Shown: positions 35,528 through 44,010, counted from the first letter of the stretch. The stretch is 64,000 bases of DNA from Phycicoccus avicenniae (GCF_018139485.1 NZ_JAGSNF010000003.1:248001-312000), one strand, 5' to 3'. Notes: generated by a model not told the origin, from the sequence alone. Translations and numbers: made by a program.

Positions 35528-37027
35528 TCAGGGTTCGGGCTCGGTGGTGCGGGTGCGACCGCCCGGGCCGTGCCAGGTGAGAGTGGCGGTCGCGGGGTCG
35601 AGCACCGGGCGCCATCGGGTCTGCTGCTTCATCCGGTGATGTCGGCGGCAGAGCGCGACGAGGTTCTGTGGGCTCGTCCGGCCCTCCGGCCACGGCCGGC
35701 TGTGGTCGAGGTCGCAGTGGACGGCGGGACGGGTGCAGCCCCACATCCGGCAGGTGCCGTCACGGGTCGTCACGTGCTCCCGCATCCGGGGTGGCGGGGT
35801 GTACGCCGAGCTCGTCGTCGAGGTCAGCACCCCGGTCTCCGCGTCCAGGACGGCCCGGCCGACACTCATCGGGACGCTCGCGAGGAGGGACGCCATCGTG
35901 GCGGCGTCGACCCAGCCCAAACCGGGGACCGCGGCACCGGAGACCATCACTCCGGCCACACCGGGCGCGGCGGCGCCGGAGGGGACGGGCGCGAGGTCGC
36001 GGCTGCGTCCGTCGACGGTGAGCATCGGACCCCAGCCGGTGTCGACGGTGTGCTCGTCGTGGTCGGTCACCGGGTGGCGGGACAGCTCGGCCCGCGAGGC
36101 GGGGGTGAGGTCGCCGTAGCGGACCTCCGCCCCGGTGTCGGCGTCGAGGAACGTCTCGTCATCACCGTGCTCGACCTCGACCCAGCCGGTCTCGTCGAGG
36201 AAGGATGCGGCGTCGCCGGTGACGACCGGGACGCCGAGGGTCACCTGAGCGGTGACGCGGACGTCGCGCAGCATCAGGTCCACGAACGCGTCGGCGCGGG
36301 ACTCCGCGACGGTCAGCGTGTCGTCGACCCGGCGGTACTCCGCGGCGAGCGTGTCGACCGCCGACCAGGCGGCAACGCTCGTCGCGGTCGGCACGGTCGC
36401 GCACCACTCGGTCAGGCCGTCCTCCCCGGGTCGCACCTCGACCGACCGCCCCCGCCGGGACGCGGCGACGTGAGCCTGCACCTGGTCCGCGGCCACGCGG
36501 GTCGCCGTCGCACGGGCCTGCGCGGCGACGCGCGCCGGGTCCATCTGCGGGAGACGGCCGGCGAGCGCGCCGTCGACGAGGTGGCAGGCGTCGTGGTCCA
36601 GGCCGGCACAGGCGTCGAGCACCTTGTGGGCCGTGGCGGAGCCGACCTCGCCGTCGAGGACGAGACGCTGCAGGATGGGAAAGCGGTCGGCGAGCGCCGC
36701 CCCGAGCCGGACCTTCCGCTGGGCCAGCCCTTCGGTGACTCCCGTCGCGAGCGAGACCTCCGCGGCGGCCATCCCGTCGACGAAGCCGACCGGGTGCACC
36801 CGCTCCCATGGCCGCGACTCGTGGACGGTGAACTCCACCCGCGCGCCCCACGCCGCGACAGCGGCCTGCGCGCCCTCGGCGGCGTTGACGAGACCCTGCA
36901 GCTCTCCCGCGGCCGCGAACGCCTCGTCCGGCGTCATCGACGCCCCCGACGCCGCGAGCTCCCGACCCAGCGCCGCGCACTCCGCGCGCAGAGCCGCGAT
37001 GCGGCTGCTGACATCCCCCCGGTCCAT
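35528..37027 (-). CDS. DUF222 / HNH endonuclease domain protein (13E12 family)
   Basis: 499 residues: DUF222 helical region (about 25-330) and a C-terminal HNH nuclease motif CRMWGC...DLDHSRPW...NLVALCRRHHRMKQ with Cys and His zinc ligands. Family members occur in many copies in actinobacteria, including the M. tuberculosis 13E12 repeats, and may move or be spread by recombination; their role is unsettled. The start at 37027 follows a -10 TATACT by six bases and lies downstream of a perfect LexA (SOS) box, so DNA damage should induce it. It lies in the interruption between the two lysine gene clusters. Confidence 0.9.
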   Translation of the reverse strand: MDRGDVSSRIAALRAECAALGRELAASGASMTPDEAFAAAGELQGLVNAAEGAQAAVAAWGARVEFTVHESRPWERVHPVGFVDGMAAAEVSLATGVTEGLAQRKVRLGAALADRFPILQRLVLDGEVGSATAHKVLDACAGLDHDACHLVDGALAGRLPQMDPARVAAQARATATRVAADQVQAHVAASRRGRSVEVRPGEDGLTEWCATVPTATSVAAWSAVDTLAAEYRRVDDTLTVAESRADAFVDLMLRDVRVTAQVTLGVPVVTGDAASFLDETGWVEVEHGDDETFLDADTGAEVRYGDLTPASRAELSRHPVTDHDEHTVDTGWGPMLTVDGRSRDLAPVPSGAAAPGVAGVMVSGAAVPGLGWVDAATMASLLASVPMSVGRAVLDAETGVLTSTTSSAYTPPPRMREHVTTRDGTCRMWGCTRPAVHCDLDHSRPWPEGRTSPQNLVALCRRHHRMKQQTRWRPVLDPATATLTWHGPGGRTRTTEPEP

Positions 37028-37030
37028 GCC

Positions 37031-37060
37031 TCGAGTATACTCGAACACGTGTTCGAACAC
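37031..37060 (-). promoter_or_regulatory. SOS-controlled promoter: LexA box, overlapping palindromes and -10
   Basis: Three perfect palindromes overlap: 37031-37044 (TCGAGTATACTCGA, containing the minus-strand -10 TATACT at 37039-37034), 37041-37056 (TCGAACACGTGTTCGA, an exact match to the mycobacterial SOS-box form TCGAAC-N4-GTTCGA) and 37049-37060 (GTGTTCGAACAC). The SOS box fills the spacer between -10 and any -35, so LexA would block RNA polymerase. The transcript would be leaderless. Confidence 0.85.
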
Positions 37061-37109
37061 CAGGGTTCGTCCACAGATCTGCGGGTCGCCAGGGGGTCCG
37101 CCGGGGGCG

Positions 37110-37667
37110 TCACCCGCGCCGCTGCGCCTCCCACTCGGACCGCAGCATCGCGTACGTGTAGCCGTCGACCCAGCCGAGCTCGGCGTGCCACGAGTCCTCG
37201 ACGCCGTGCTGCTCACGCCGCATCCCGACCCGCTCGAGGACCCGCCACGAGGCGGTGTTGTCCGCGAAGCAGCCGGCCGTCACCCGGCGAACCCCGAGGT
37301 CGTCGAAGGCGATCGACAGCAGCCGCCGCGCCATCTCCGTCCCCACGCCGCGACCATGGAACTCCGGCGCGACGAGGTACCCGATGAGTCCCCCCGTGGC
37401 GCGCGGAGCGCGTTCCTCGTCCTGCGTCATGCCGTCGCCGACGTCGACGGACCCGGTCGCCACGACCCGACCGTCGAGGACGCCGACGACGGACGTCGTC
37501 GTGCCCGGGTCGGCGAGCCGGGCACGCATCTCATCGGCGGTCGTCCGGGTCCGCAGCATCCACCGGGTCATCCGGGGGTCGGCGCGCCACCGCATCAGCT
37601 CGTCGACGTCGCGGGCGGCGGTGGGTCGGACCACGAGGTCGGAGGCGGGGGAGGGGTTATCGCTCAT
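37110..37667 (-). CDS. GNAT-family N-acetyltransferase (RimJ/RimL-like)
   Basis: 185 residues with the acetyl-CoA motif APEFHGRGVGTEMARRLL and a C-terminal DNTASWRVLERVGM segment, the pattern of RimJ/RimL-type protein or small-molecule acetyltransferases. ATG at 37667. It lies 82 bases upstream of the DUF222/HNH gene, on the same strand, with the SOS promoter between them. Substrate unknown. Confidence 0.87.
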   Translation of the reverse strand: MSDNPSPASDLVVRPTAARDVDELMRWRADPRMTRWMLRTRTTADEMRARLADPGTTTSVVGVLDGRVVATGSVDVGDGMTQDEERAPRATGGLIGYLVAPEFHGRGVGTEMARRLLSIAFDDLGVRRVTAGCFADNTASWRVLERVGMRREQHGVEDSWHAELGWVDGYTYAMLRSEWEAQRRG

Positions 37668-37812
37668 CGGGGCCGAGCCAACCACGCCGACACCCAGCCG
37701 GCGACCGGCTTTCGCACCGGACGACGGCACCGCCACGCGCCCGGACGCATCCGGCGACGACAAGTTCTCCCGCCCCAGCCGTGCTCAGCCGCAAGTCCTT
37801 GCGTCCGGTTGC

Positions 37813-37818
37813 TATCTT
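37813..37818 (+). promoter_or_regulatory. -10 hexamer of a leaderless kamD promoter
   Basis: TATCTT ends six bases before the GTG at 37825 and there is no strong ribosome binding site. It would drive the kamD-kamE-kal-lnt run. It sits in the 157-base gap after the divergent acetyltransferase; I see nothing else in that gap. Confidence 0.5.
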
Positions 37819-37824
37819 GGCGAG

Positions 37825-39432
37825 GTGTCTCCACGCTCGCACGCGCTCCTCGACCTCGACCCGGCGGTCGTCCGCCGGGCCCGCAGCCTCGCCCGGAAGG
37901 CCGGCAAGCCGGTCGTCGACCTCGCGACGGCGCACACGACGGTCTCGGTCGAGCGGGCGACGCTGCGGCTCGCCGGGCTGACCGGCGCCGACCACGACGG
38001 CACCCCGTGGGTCAACCACCTCGTCGACGCCGTCCGCGCCGAGGTCGGCCTCGAGCACGGCGTGACGACCCCGGTGTGGGACGCCCTGCGCCGCGACGCC
38101 GCCCCCGACCTGCTCACCCTCGCCCAGAAGGCGAGCAGCGGGGGAGTGACCTTCCGGCTCCCCGACGGCAAGGACGCCACCGCGGCACGCAAGGCCGCGC
38201 GCAAGGACGTCGCCGCCGGGGTCCGCACCCTCGACCGGCAGCACGCCGCCCGAGACCGGTTCGTCCGGAAGGTCGGCGACGCCCCGCGCACGCCCTGGAT
38301 CTACCTCATCGTCGCGACCGGCGACATCCACGAGGACATCCCGCAGGCCCGCGCCGCCGCGCACGCCGGCGCCGACGTCATCGCCGTCATCCGCTCGACC
38401 GGCCAGAGCCTCCTCGACTTCGTCCCCGAGGGCGCGACCCGCGAGGGCTACGCCGGCACGTACGCCACCCAGGAGAACTTCCGCCTCATGCGGGCGGCCC
38501 TCGACGAGACGAGCCGCGAGCTCGGCCGGTACGTCCGGCTCACGAACTACGCCTCCGGCCTGTGCATGCCCGAGATCGCGGTCCTCGCCGGGCTCGAGCG
38601 GCTGGACATGATGCTGAACGACTCGATGTACGGGATCCTCTTCCGCGACATCAACCCGATCCGCACCTTCGTCGACCAGCGGTTCAGCCGCCAGGTCCAC
38701 GCCCGCGCCGGGATCATCATCAACACCGGCGAGGACAACTACCTCACGACCGCCGACGCCGTCGAGGCCGCGCACACCGTCACCGTGAGCCAGCTGCTCA
38801 ACGAGTACTTCGCGAAGGAGGCCGGCCTCGAGGACTGGCAGCTCGGGCTCGGGCACGCCTTCGAGATCGACCCCGAGGTGCCGCAGTCCTTCCGCCTCGA
38901 GCTCGCCCACGCCCTCCTCGCCCGCCAGCTCTTCCCGAAGGCGCCGCTGAAGTGGATGCCCCCGACGAAGCACATGACGGGCGACGTGTTCCGCGGCTAC
39001 CTCCTCGACGGCTTCTTCAACCTCGTCGGGGCGATGACCGGCCAGGGCATCCTCCTCGTCGGGATGATGACCGAGGCCGTCGTCACCCCGTGGATCAGCG
39101 ACCGCGACCTCGCCCTGCAGAACGTCCGGTACGTCATGGACGCCGCCGGCGGGCTCACCGAGGACTTCCACCCGCCGCGCGACGGCTTCGTCCAGACCCG
39201 CGCCCGCGAGGTGCTCGACGAGGCGGTCGGCCTGCTCGAGGGCATCGTCTCCGACACCTCCGCGAAGGGCTCCACCTACCCGCAGCCGCTGCTCGCCGCG
39301 ATCGCCGACGGCACGTTCGGCGCGATGAAGCGGCCGCCGACGGCCGGCAAGGGCCTCGACGGCGTCGCGGTCAAGGCCGACGACTACGACAACCCGGCGA
39401 TCACCCTCCTCGAGGAGGGGAGCACCCGATGA
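37825..39432 (+). CDS. kamD: Beta-lysine 5,6-aminomutase alpha subunit (KamD)
   Basis: 535 residues. With KamE it moves the terminal amino group of beta-lysine from C6 to C5, using adenosylcobalamin and PLP. The alpha subunit is a TIM-barrel; the central block GYAGTYATQENFRLMRAALD, RLTNYASGLCMPEIAVLAG and INTGEDNYLTTADA is typical. About 516 residues is usual, so the length is normal plus a short N-terminal extension. GTG start chosen because the -10 lies six bases upstream and the frame continues in a non-coding way before it. Its stop overlaps the kamE ATG. Confidence 0.93.
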   Translation: MSPRSHALLDLDPAVVRRARSLARKAGKPVVDLATAHTTVSVERATLRLAGLTGADHDGTPWVNHLVDAVRAEVGLEHGVTTPVWDALRRDAAPDLLTLAQKASSGGVTFRLPDGKDATAARKAARKDVAAGVRTLDRQHAARDRFVRKVGDAPRTPWIYLIVATGDIHEDIPQARAAAHAGADVIAVIRSTGQSLLDFVPEGATREGYAGTYATQENFRLMRAALDETSRELGRYVRLTNYASGLCMPEIAVLAGLERLDMMLNDSMYGILFRDINPIRTFVDQRFSRQVHARAGIIINTGEDNYLTTADAVEAAHTVTVSQLLNEYFAKEAGLEDWQLGLGHAFEIDPEVPQSFRLELAHALLARQLFPKAPLKWMPPTKHMTGDVFRGYLLDGFFNLVGAMTGQGILLVGMMTEAVVTPWISDRDLALQNVRYVMDAAGGLTEDFHPPRDGFVQTRAREVLDEAVGLLEGIVSDTSAKGSTYPQPLLAAIADGTFGAMKRPPTAGKGLDGVAVKADDYDNPAITLLEEGSTR

Positions 39433-40196
39433 GCGCAGACCTCGTCCGCCCGTACGGCGACACGACCGGCGACGGCATGGTGCAGACGTCCTTCACCCTG
39501 CCGCTGCCGCACGACAAGCGCGCCGAGGGCGCCGCCCTCCAGCTCGCCGCGAAGATGGGGATGAGCCCGGCCCTCCTGGTCCACGCCAAGCCGATGGGCC
39601 CGGACTTCACCTTCTTCGTCGTCTACGGCTCGGTCACCCACCTCGTCGACCTGCGCGAGGTCCACGTCGTCGAGCGCGAGTACCCGCTGCTGTCCTCCGC
39701 CGACGTCAACCAGGCGATCCGCAGCCACCTCCAGCGCAAGCTCGTCGTCGTCGGGGCGTGCATCGGCACCGACGCGCACACCGTCGGCATCGACGCGATC
39801 CTCAACATCAAGGGGTTCGCGGGGGAGAAGGGGCTGGAGTACTACCGGGAGATGACCGTCGTGAACCTCGGCGCCCAGGTCCTCGTCCCGGACCTCGTCG
39901 AGGCCGCCCGCGAGGTGCAGGCCGACGCCGTCCTCGTCTCCCAGGTCGTCACCCAGCGCGACGCCCACATCCACAACACGACGACGATGTCCGCGGCCTT
40001 CCGCGAGGCCTTCCCGACCGGTCAGGTCCCGCTGCTCGTCGCCGGTGGCCCCCGCTTCGAGGAGGGCTCGGCCGCCACGCTGGGCGTCGACCGGGTGTTC
40101 GGCCGCGGCACGACCCCGGGCGAGGTCGCGTCCTACCTCGTCCACGAGCTCGTCACCTCCCGCACCCGCCCCGACCCCCGAGGAGCCCAGCGATGA
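39429..40196 (+). CDS. kamE: Beta-lysine 5,6-aminomutase beta subunit (KamE)
   Basis: 255 residues. B12-binding subunit of the mutase: D115AHTVG120 is the base-off DxHxxG cobalamin motif (His117 replaces dimethylbenzimidazole), and Lys128 in an NIKG context falls where the family has its PLP-binding lysine. N-terminal DUF/PLP-contact region about 1-85. Coupled to kamD upstream (ATGA) and kal downstream (ATGA). The cell must supply cobalamin, so the pathway depends on B12 uptake or synthesis elsewhere. Confidence 0.93.
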   Translation: MSADLVRPYGDTTGDGMVQTSFTLPLPHDKRAEGAALQLAAKMGMSPALLVHAKPMGPDFTFFVVYGSVTHLVDLREVHVVEREYPLLSSADVNQAIRSHLQRKLVVVGACIGTDAHTVGIDAILNIKGFAGEKGLEYYREMTVVNLGAQVLVPDLVEAAREVQADAVLVSQVVTQRDAHIHNTTTMSAAFREAFPTGQVPLLVAGGPRFEEGSAATLGVDRVFGRGTTPGEVASYLVHELVTSRTRPDPRGAQR

Positions 40197-40585
40197 CGAC
40201 GGCCGAGGTCGGGACGACCGTCACCCACCGCCGCTACGTCCCGTACAGCCACGCCCACTACGCGGGGAACCTCGTCGACGGGGCGTACAGCCTCGCCGCG
40301 TTCGGCGACGTCGCCACCGAGATGTGCATCCGCACCGACGGCGACGAGGGCCTCTTCGCCTCCTACTCCGACGTCCAGTTCGTCGCGCCCGTCCGGGCCG
40401 GTGACGTCATCGAGGTCGAGGCCCGGATCGTCCGCGTCGGGACCCGGTCGCGGGAGATGGAGTTCGAGGTGCGGGTCGTCGGACGCGGCGCCCCGGAGCG
40501 GGGGGAGTCGGCGGCCGACGTCCTCGACCCGCCGCTCGTCGCCACGACCGCCCGCGGGGTGGTCGTCGTGCCCCCAGCCGGGTGA
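40193..40585 (+). CDS. kal: 3-aminobutyryl-CoA ammonia lyase (Kal)
   Basis: 130 residues with a hotdog fold (MaoC/thioesterase-like; RYVPYSHAHYAGNLVDGAYSLAAFGDVATEM). Kal removes ammonia from 3-aminobutyryl-CoA to give crotonyl-CoA, the last pathway-specific step of lysine fermentation before butyrate formation. Name rests on sequence resemblance plus the kamDE-kal operon. The Kce enzyme, which makes 3-aminobutyryl-CoA, is not found next to it. Overlaps kamE and lnt by four bases each. Confidence 0.88.
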   Translation: MTTAEVGTTVTHRRYVPYSHAHYAGNLVDGAYSLAAFGDVATEMCIRTDGDEGLFASYSDVQFVAPVRAGDVIEVEARIVRVGTRSREMEFEVRVVGRGAPERGESAADVLDPPLVATTARGVVVVPPAG

Positions 40586-42168
40586 CCTACCGTGAGCGCG
40601 TGCCCGACGCGCTCCGCCTCCCGCTGCGGCTGCTCGCCGCCGTCGCCGCCGGCCTCGCCCTGTGGTTGTCCTTCCCCGAGCACGACCTGTGGTGGCTCGC
40701 GCCCGTCGGGGTGGCCCTGCTCGGCGGCGCCACGCTGCGCGCCGGAGGCCCTCAGGGCTTCCTCCTCGGCTTCGTCGCCGGGCTCGCCGTCTTCGTCCCG
40801 ACGCTGTCGTGGACCGGGATCTACGTCGGGCGCCTGCCGTGGTTCGCCCTCGCCGTCCTCGAGGCGCTGTACGTCGCCCTCCAGTGCTCGCTCACCGGGT
40901 TCGCCGGACGCCGTCTCGCCGCCGCCGGGGCCACCCGCGCCGCCTACGCCCTGATCCCGCTCGGCTGGGTGGCCCAGGAGTGGCTGCGCGGGACCCAGCC
41001 CTGGGGCGGCTTCCCCTGGGCCCGGCTCGCGTTCAGCCAGGCCGACAGCCCGCTGGCCCACCTCGCGCGCTGGTTCGGCGCCCCCGGGGTGACGTTCGCC
41101 GTCGCCCTCGTCGGGACGCTCCTGCTCGTCTCCGTGGTCTTCCTCGTCCGCGGCCCGCGCATCGTCGCGCCGCTGCCGGCCCTCCTCGCCGCGGCGGTCG
41201 TCCTCCTCTCCGGGACGGTCCCGCTGCCGACCGACGGGCGCCAGGCGACGATCGGCTTCGTCCAGGGCAACGTCCCCGAACCCGGGCTGTCGTTCAACGC
41301 CGAGCGCCGGGCGGTCCTGGACAACCACGTCACCGGCACCGAACGCCTCGCGGAGAGCGCCCCGGAGGACCTCAGCCTCGTCGTGTGGCCCGAGAACGCC
41401 TCCGACATCGACCCGCTGCGCAACGAGGACGCCGCCGAGCAGGTCCGCCGGGCGCAGGCCGCCGTCGACGTCCCGCTCGTCGTCGGGGCCGTCCTCGCCG
41501 AGCCCGCCGACGCCAGCTCCAACGTGTCGCTCTTCTACACCGGGCAGGGGGAGCCCGCCGACCGGTACACGAAGATCCACCCGGTCCCGTTCGCCGAGTA
41601 CATCCCGCACCGCGAGTTCTTCCGGACGTTCACCCCGATGGCCGACCTCGCCGGCAACTTCGTCGCGGGGGACGAGATCGGGGTCTTCGACGTGCCGGCG
41701 CCCGGCGGCTCCTACGCCGCCCTGCCGACGATCTGCTTCGAGGTGGCCTACGACGGGCTGATGCGCGACAGCGTCCTCGCGGCGGGGGACCGGGACTCCG
41801 TCATCCTCGTCCAGACGAACAACGCGACGTTCGGCTTCACCGCCGAGTCGGAGCAGCAGTTCGCCATCTCCCGGCTCCGCGCCATCGAGCACGGCCGCAG
41901 CGTCGTCCACGTCTCCACCGTCGGGGTCTCGGGCTTCGTCGCCCCCGACGGGTCGGTGACCGGCAAGACCGGGCTCTTCACGGCGGAGCAGGGGATCGGT
42001 CGCCCGGTCCTGCGGAGCGGGACGACGCTCTCGGACCGCCTGGGACCGGCGCCGCAGGCCCTCGCGACCGCCGTGCTCGGCCTGCTCGTCCTCGCCTCGG
42101 TCCGCTCCGGGCACCGCGCTAGGGTGACGGGAACGCCCCGACCCGCCGAGGACCGCCCCCGTGCCTGA
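40582..42168 (+). CDS. lnt: Apolipoprotein N-acyltransferase (Lnt)
   Basis: 528 residues: six to eight membrane segments in the first 220, then an extracytoplasmic nitrilase domain with the catalytic triad Glu271 (WPENASD), Lys331 (TKIHPVPF) and Cys385 (ICFEVAYD). Adds the third acyl chain to lipoproteins, such as the FKBP lipoprotein encoded here. The GTG at 40582 overlaps the kal stop. A second GTG at 40600 follows a -10 TACCGT by six bases, so a separate leaderless transcript is possible. It neighbours Ppm1, as in mycobacteria, where the two functions meet in one protein. Confidence 0.93.
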   Translation: MTYRERVPDALRLPLRLLAAVAAGLALWLSFPEHDLWWLAPVGVALLGGATLRAGGPQGFLLGFVAGLAVFVPTLSWTGIYVGRLPWFALAVLEALYVALQCSLTGFAGRRLAAAGATRAAYALIPLGWVAQEWLRGTQPWGGFPWARLAFSQADSPLAHLARWFGAPGVTFAVALVGTLLLVSVVFLVRGPRIVAPLPALLAAAVVLLSGTVPLPTDGRQATIGFVQGNVPEPGLSFNAERRAVLDNHVTGTERLAESAPEDLSLVVWPENASDIDPLRNEDAAEQVRRAQAAVDVPLVVGAVLAEPADASSNVSLFYTGQGEPADRYTKIHPVPFAEYIPHREFFRTFTPMADLAGNFVAGDEIGVFDVPAPGGSYAALPTICFEVAYDGLMRDSVLAAGDRDSVILVQTNNATFGFTAESEQQFAISRLRAIEHGRSVVHVSTVGVSGFVAPDGSVTGKTGLFTAEQGIGRPVLRSGTTLSDRLGPAPQALATAVLGLLVLASVRSGHRARVTGTPRPAEDRPRA

Positions 42169-42943
42169 ACCCGCCCGCCCCCCGCTGGCGCGCGTCGTCG
42201 TGCTCATCCCGACGTACAACGAGCGGGACACGCTCCCCGCCGCCGTCGCCGGCGTCCGGCAGCACGCCCCCGAGGCCGACGTCCTCGTCATCGACGACGC
42301 CTCGCCGGACGGCACCGGTGCGGTCGCTGACGTGCTCGCCGCCGAGGACCCCCACGTGCACGTCGTCCACCGTGCCGGCAAGGAGGGGCTCGGGGCTGCG
42401 TACCTCGAGGGGTTCTCCTGGGCCCTCGAACGCGGCTACGACGCCCTCGTCGAGATGGACGCCGACGGCTCGCACCGCCCGCGGGACCTGCCGTCGCTGC
42501 TGGCCGCAGCGGCCGACGCCGACGTCGTCATCGGGTCCCGCTGGGTGCGCGGCGGCTCGGTCGTCAACTGGCCGGTGCACCGCAAGGCGCTGTCGGTCGG
42601 GGGGAACCTCTACGTCCGGGCGCTGCTCGGGATGCCGGTCCACGACGCGACCGCCGGCTTCCGGGTCTACCGCGCCGACGCCCTGCACGCGATGGGCCTG
42701 GCCGACGTCGCGTCGCAGGGCTACTGCTTCCAGACCGACCTCACGTGGCGGGCCGTCCGCGCGGGGCTCACCGTCGTCGAGGTCCCCATCACCTTCGTCG
42801 AGCGCGAGGTCGGGACGTCGAAGATGAGCGGCGACATCGTCGCCGAGTCGCTGCGGCGGATCACCGGCTGGGGGCTGGCGCACCGGGCCGGGCAGGTCCG
42901 CGACCGCGTCCCCCGGCGCACCGAACGGTGGCACGACCTGTGA
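42161..42943 (+). CDS. ppm1: Polyprenol-phosphate mannosyltransferase (Ppm1/DPM1-like, GT2)
   Basis: 260 residues, family 2 glycosyltransferase with IPTYNERDTLP at the start, the DDASPDG and MDADGSHRP (DxD-type) nucleotide-sugar sites. It transfers mannose from GDP-mannose to polyprenyl phosphate for lipoglycan and protein mannosylation. No membrane anchor of its own, so it relies on partners such as the Lnt membrane domain. GTG start overlaps lnt by eight bases; a -10 TAGGGT lies 36 bases upstream inside lnt. Confidence 0.93.
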   Translation: MPEPARPPLARVVVLIPTYNERDTLPAAVAGVRQHAPEADVLVIDDASPDGTGAVADVLAAEDPHVHVVHRAGKEGLGAAYLEGFSWALERGYDALVEMDADGSHRPRDLPSLLAAAADADVVIGSRWVRGGSVVNWPVHRKALSVGGNLYVRALLGMPVHDATAGFRVYRADALHAMGLADVASQGYCFQTDLTWRAVRAGLTVVEVPITFVEREVGTSKMSGDIVAESLRRITGWGLAHRAGQVRDRVPRRTERWHDL

Positions 42944-43455
42944 GCCCCACCGGGTCGACGCCCTACGCCTCCCGCGGCCGCCGTGGACGCGTGCTGCGGC
43001 TGGTCTTCCTCGCGATCCTCCTCGTCCCCATGGTCGAGATCGCCGTCATCATCGCCGTCGGCCGCACGATCGGGGGGTGGCCCACCTTCGGCCTGCTGCT
43101 CCTGGAGTCCCTCGTCGGAGCCGTCATCGTCCAGCGCGAGGGGGGACGGGCCTGGTCGGCCCTGCGGGAGGCGCTGCGCAGCGGCCGGATGCCCAGCCAC
43201 CAGCTCGCCGACGCCGCCCTCGTGCTCGTCGGGGGGACGCTGCTGCTCACCCCCGGCTTCGTCACCGACGTCGTCGGCTTCTTCGTCGTGCTGCCGGTGA
43301 CCCGGCCGATCACCCGGCGGTGGCTCGAGGCGCTCGTCGCCCGGCGCCTGCTGGGCCCCTTCGGCGAGTGGCCGGGGCGCGGCCCCGGTGGCCCGGGTGG
43401 CCCAGGTCGACGGGACGACGGGCCGGACGTCGTCGAGGGCGAGATCATCGACTGA
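42940..43455 (+). CDS. fxsA: FxsA family membrane protein
   Basis: 171 residues with about three membrane helices: VFLAILLVPMVEIAVIIAVG, GWPTFGLLLLESLVGAVIV and LVGGTLLLTPGFVTDVVGFFVV, matching FxsA/YtzA. In E. coli overproduction of FxsA blocks exclusion of phage T7 by the F plasmid; the normal role is unknown. The C-terminal Gly/Pro-rich and acidic tail is disordered. GTG overlaps the ppm1 stop by four bases. It ends the lnt-ppm1-fxsA run, with a terminator downstream. Confidence 0.87.
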   Translation: MSPTGSTPYASRGRRGRVLRLVFLAILLVPMVEIAVIIAVGRTIGGWPTFGLLLLESLVGAVIVQREGGRAWSALREALRSGRMPSHQLADAALVLVGGTLLLTPGFVTDVVGFFVVLPVTRPITRRWLEALVARRLLGPFGEWPGRGPGGPGGPGRRDDGPDVVEGEIID

Positions 43456-43482
43456 CGGGAGCACTGCGTCCCGGACACACGA

Positions 43483-43514
43483 ACGCGCCGGTCACCTCGC
43501 GGTGACCGGCGCGT
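43483..43514. terminator. 14-bp hairpin between convergent fxsA and rbpA
   Basis: Bases 43483-43496 and 43501-43514 are exact reverse complements around a 4-base TCGC loop. It lies between the stops of fxsA (plus) and rbpA (minus) and most likely ends both transcripts. Confidence 0.9.
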
Positions 43515-43532
43515 CGTTCGCGGAGCGGTGCG

Positions 43533-43895
43533 TCAGGCCGACTTCTTCTTCTTCGGCTTCTCACCGCGCGACTCGCGCAGGAGCGTCAGCCGCTCCTGGA
43601 GCAGCTCCTCGAGCTCGGGGATGGAGCGGCGCTCGAGCAGCATGTCCCAGTGGGTGCGCTGCGGCTTGACGGGCTTGACCTCGACGTCGGCGCCGCCGCC
43701 CTGCAGCTTCGCCTCGGCGCCGCAGCGGCACTCCCACACCGGCGGCACCTCGGCCTCGACGGAGAACGGCAGCTCGATCTGGTGGCCGTTCGGGCACAGG
43801 TACGTCGTAATGCGACGCTCGGAGGGGACGACGTTGTCGTCGGTCTCCATGCTCAGGGCGCCGAGCCGACTGCCGCGCAGGCTGCGTTCTGCCAT
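43533..43895 (-). CDS. rbpA: RNA polymerase-binding protein RbpA
   Basis: 120 residues. RbpA binds RNA polymerase holoenzyme at sigma group 1/2 and stabilises open promoter complexes. The N-terminal tail with RGSRLGALS, the central zinc-type core (YLCPNGHQIELPFSVEAEVPPVWECRCG) and the C-terminal sigma-interaction helix (LEELLQERLTLLRESR) are all present. The tail ends in lysines. An upstream sigma-R/SigH-type promoter suggests control by thiol-oxidative stress, as in Streptomyces. Confidence 0.96.
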   Translation of the reverse strand: MAERSLRGSRLGALSMETDDNVVPSERRITTYLCPNGHQIELPFSVEAEVPPVWECRCGAEAKLQGGGADVEVKPVKPQRTHWDMLLERRSIPELEELLQERLTLLRESRGEKPKKKKSA

Positions 43896-43958
43896 GGTTG
43901 TCTCCCGGGGGTCTCGGATGTCCCGGACGGGGTCCTCTCGACCGGGTCATGGGTGGAG

Positions 43959-43984
43959 AACGTGCATGGGGGGTTCGTTGTTCC
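43959..43984 (-). promoter_or_regulatory. Sigma-R/SigH-type promoter for rbpA
   Basis: On the minus strand GGAACA (43984-43979) is followed by 17 bases and GTT (43961-43959), matching the GGAA(C/T)-N17/18-GTT pattern of sigma-R in Streptomyces and SigH in mycobacteria. In Streptomyces coelicolor rbpA is known to have a sigma-R promoter. Transcript start would be about 57 bases before the rbpA ATG. Confidence 0.7.
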
Positions 43985-44010
43985 GGCGCCCGGCGGTTGT
44001 CGAGGGGTCG

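Noticed and set aside
36624-39428. Long plus-strand frame from within the HNH gene to kamE
   Set aside because: The part before 39429 is antisense to HNH or out of frame with kamD; only the KamE portion has family motifs.
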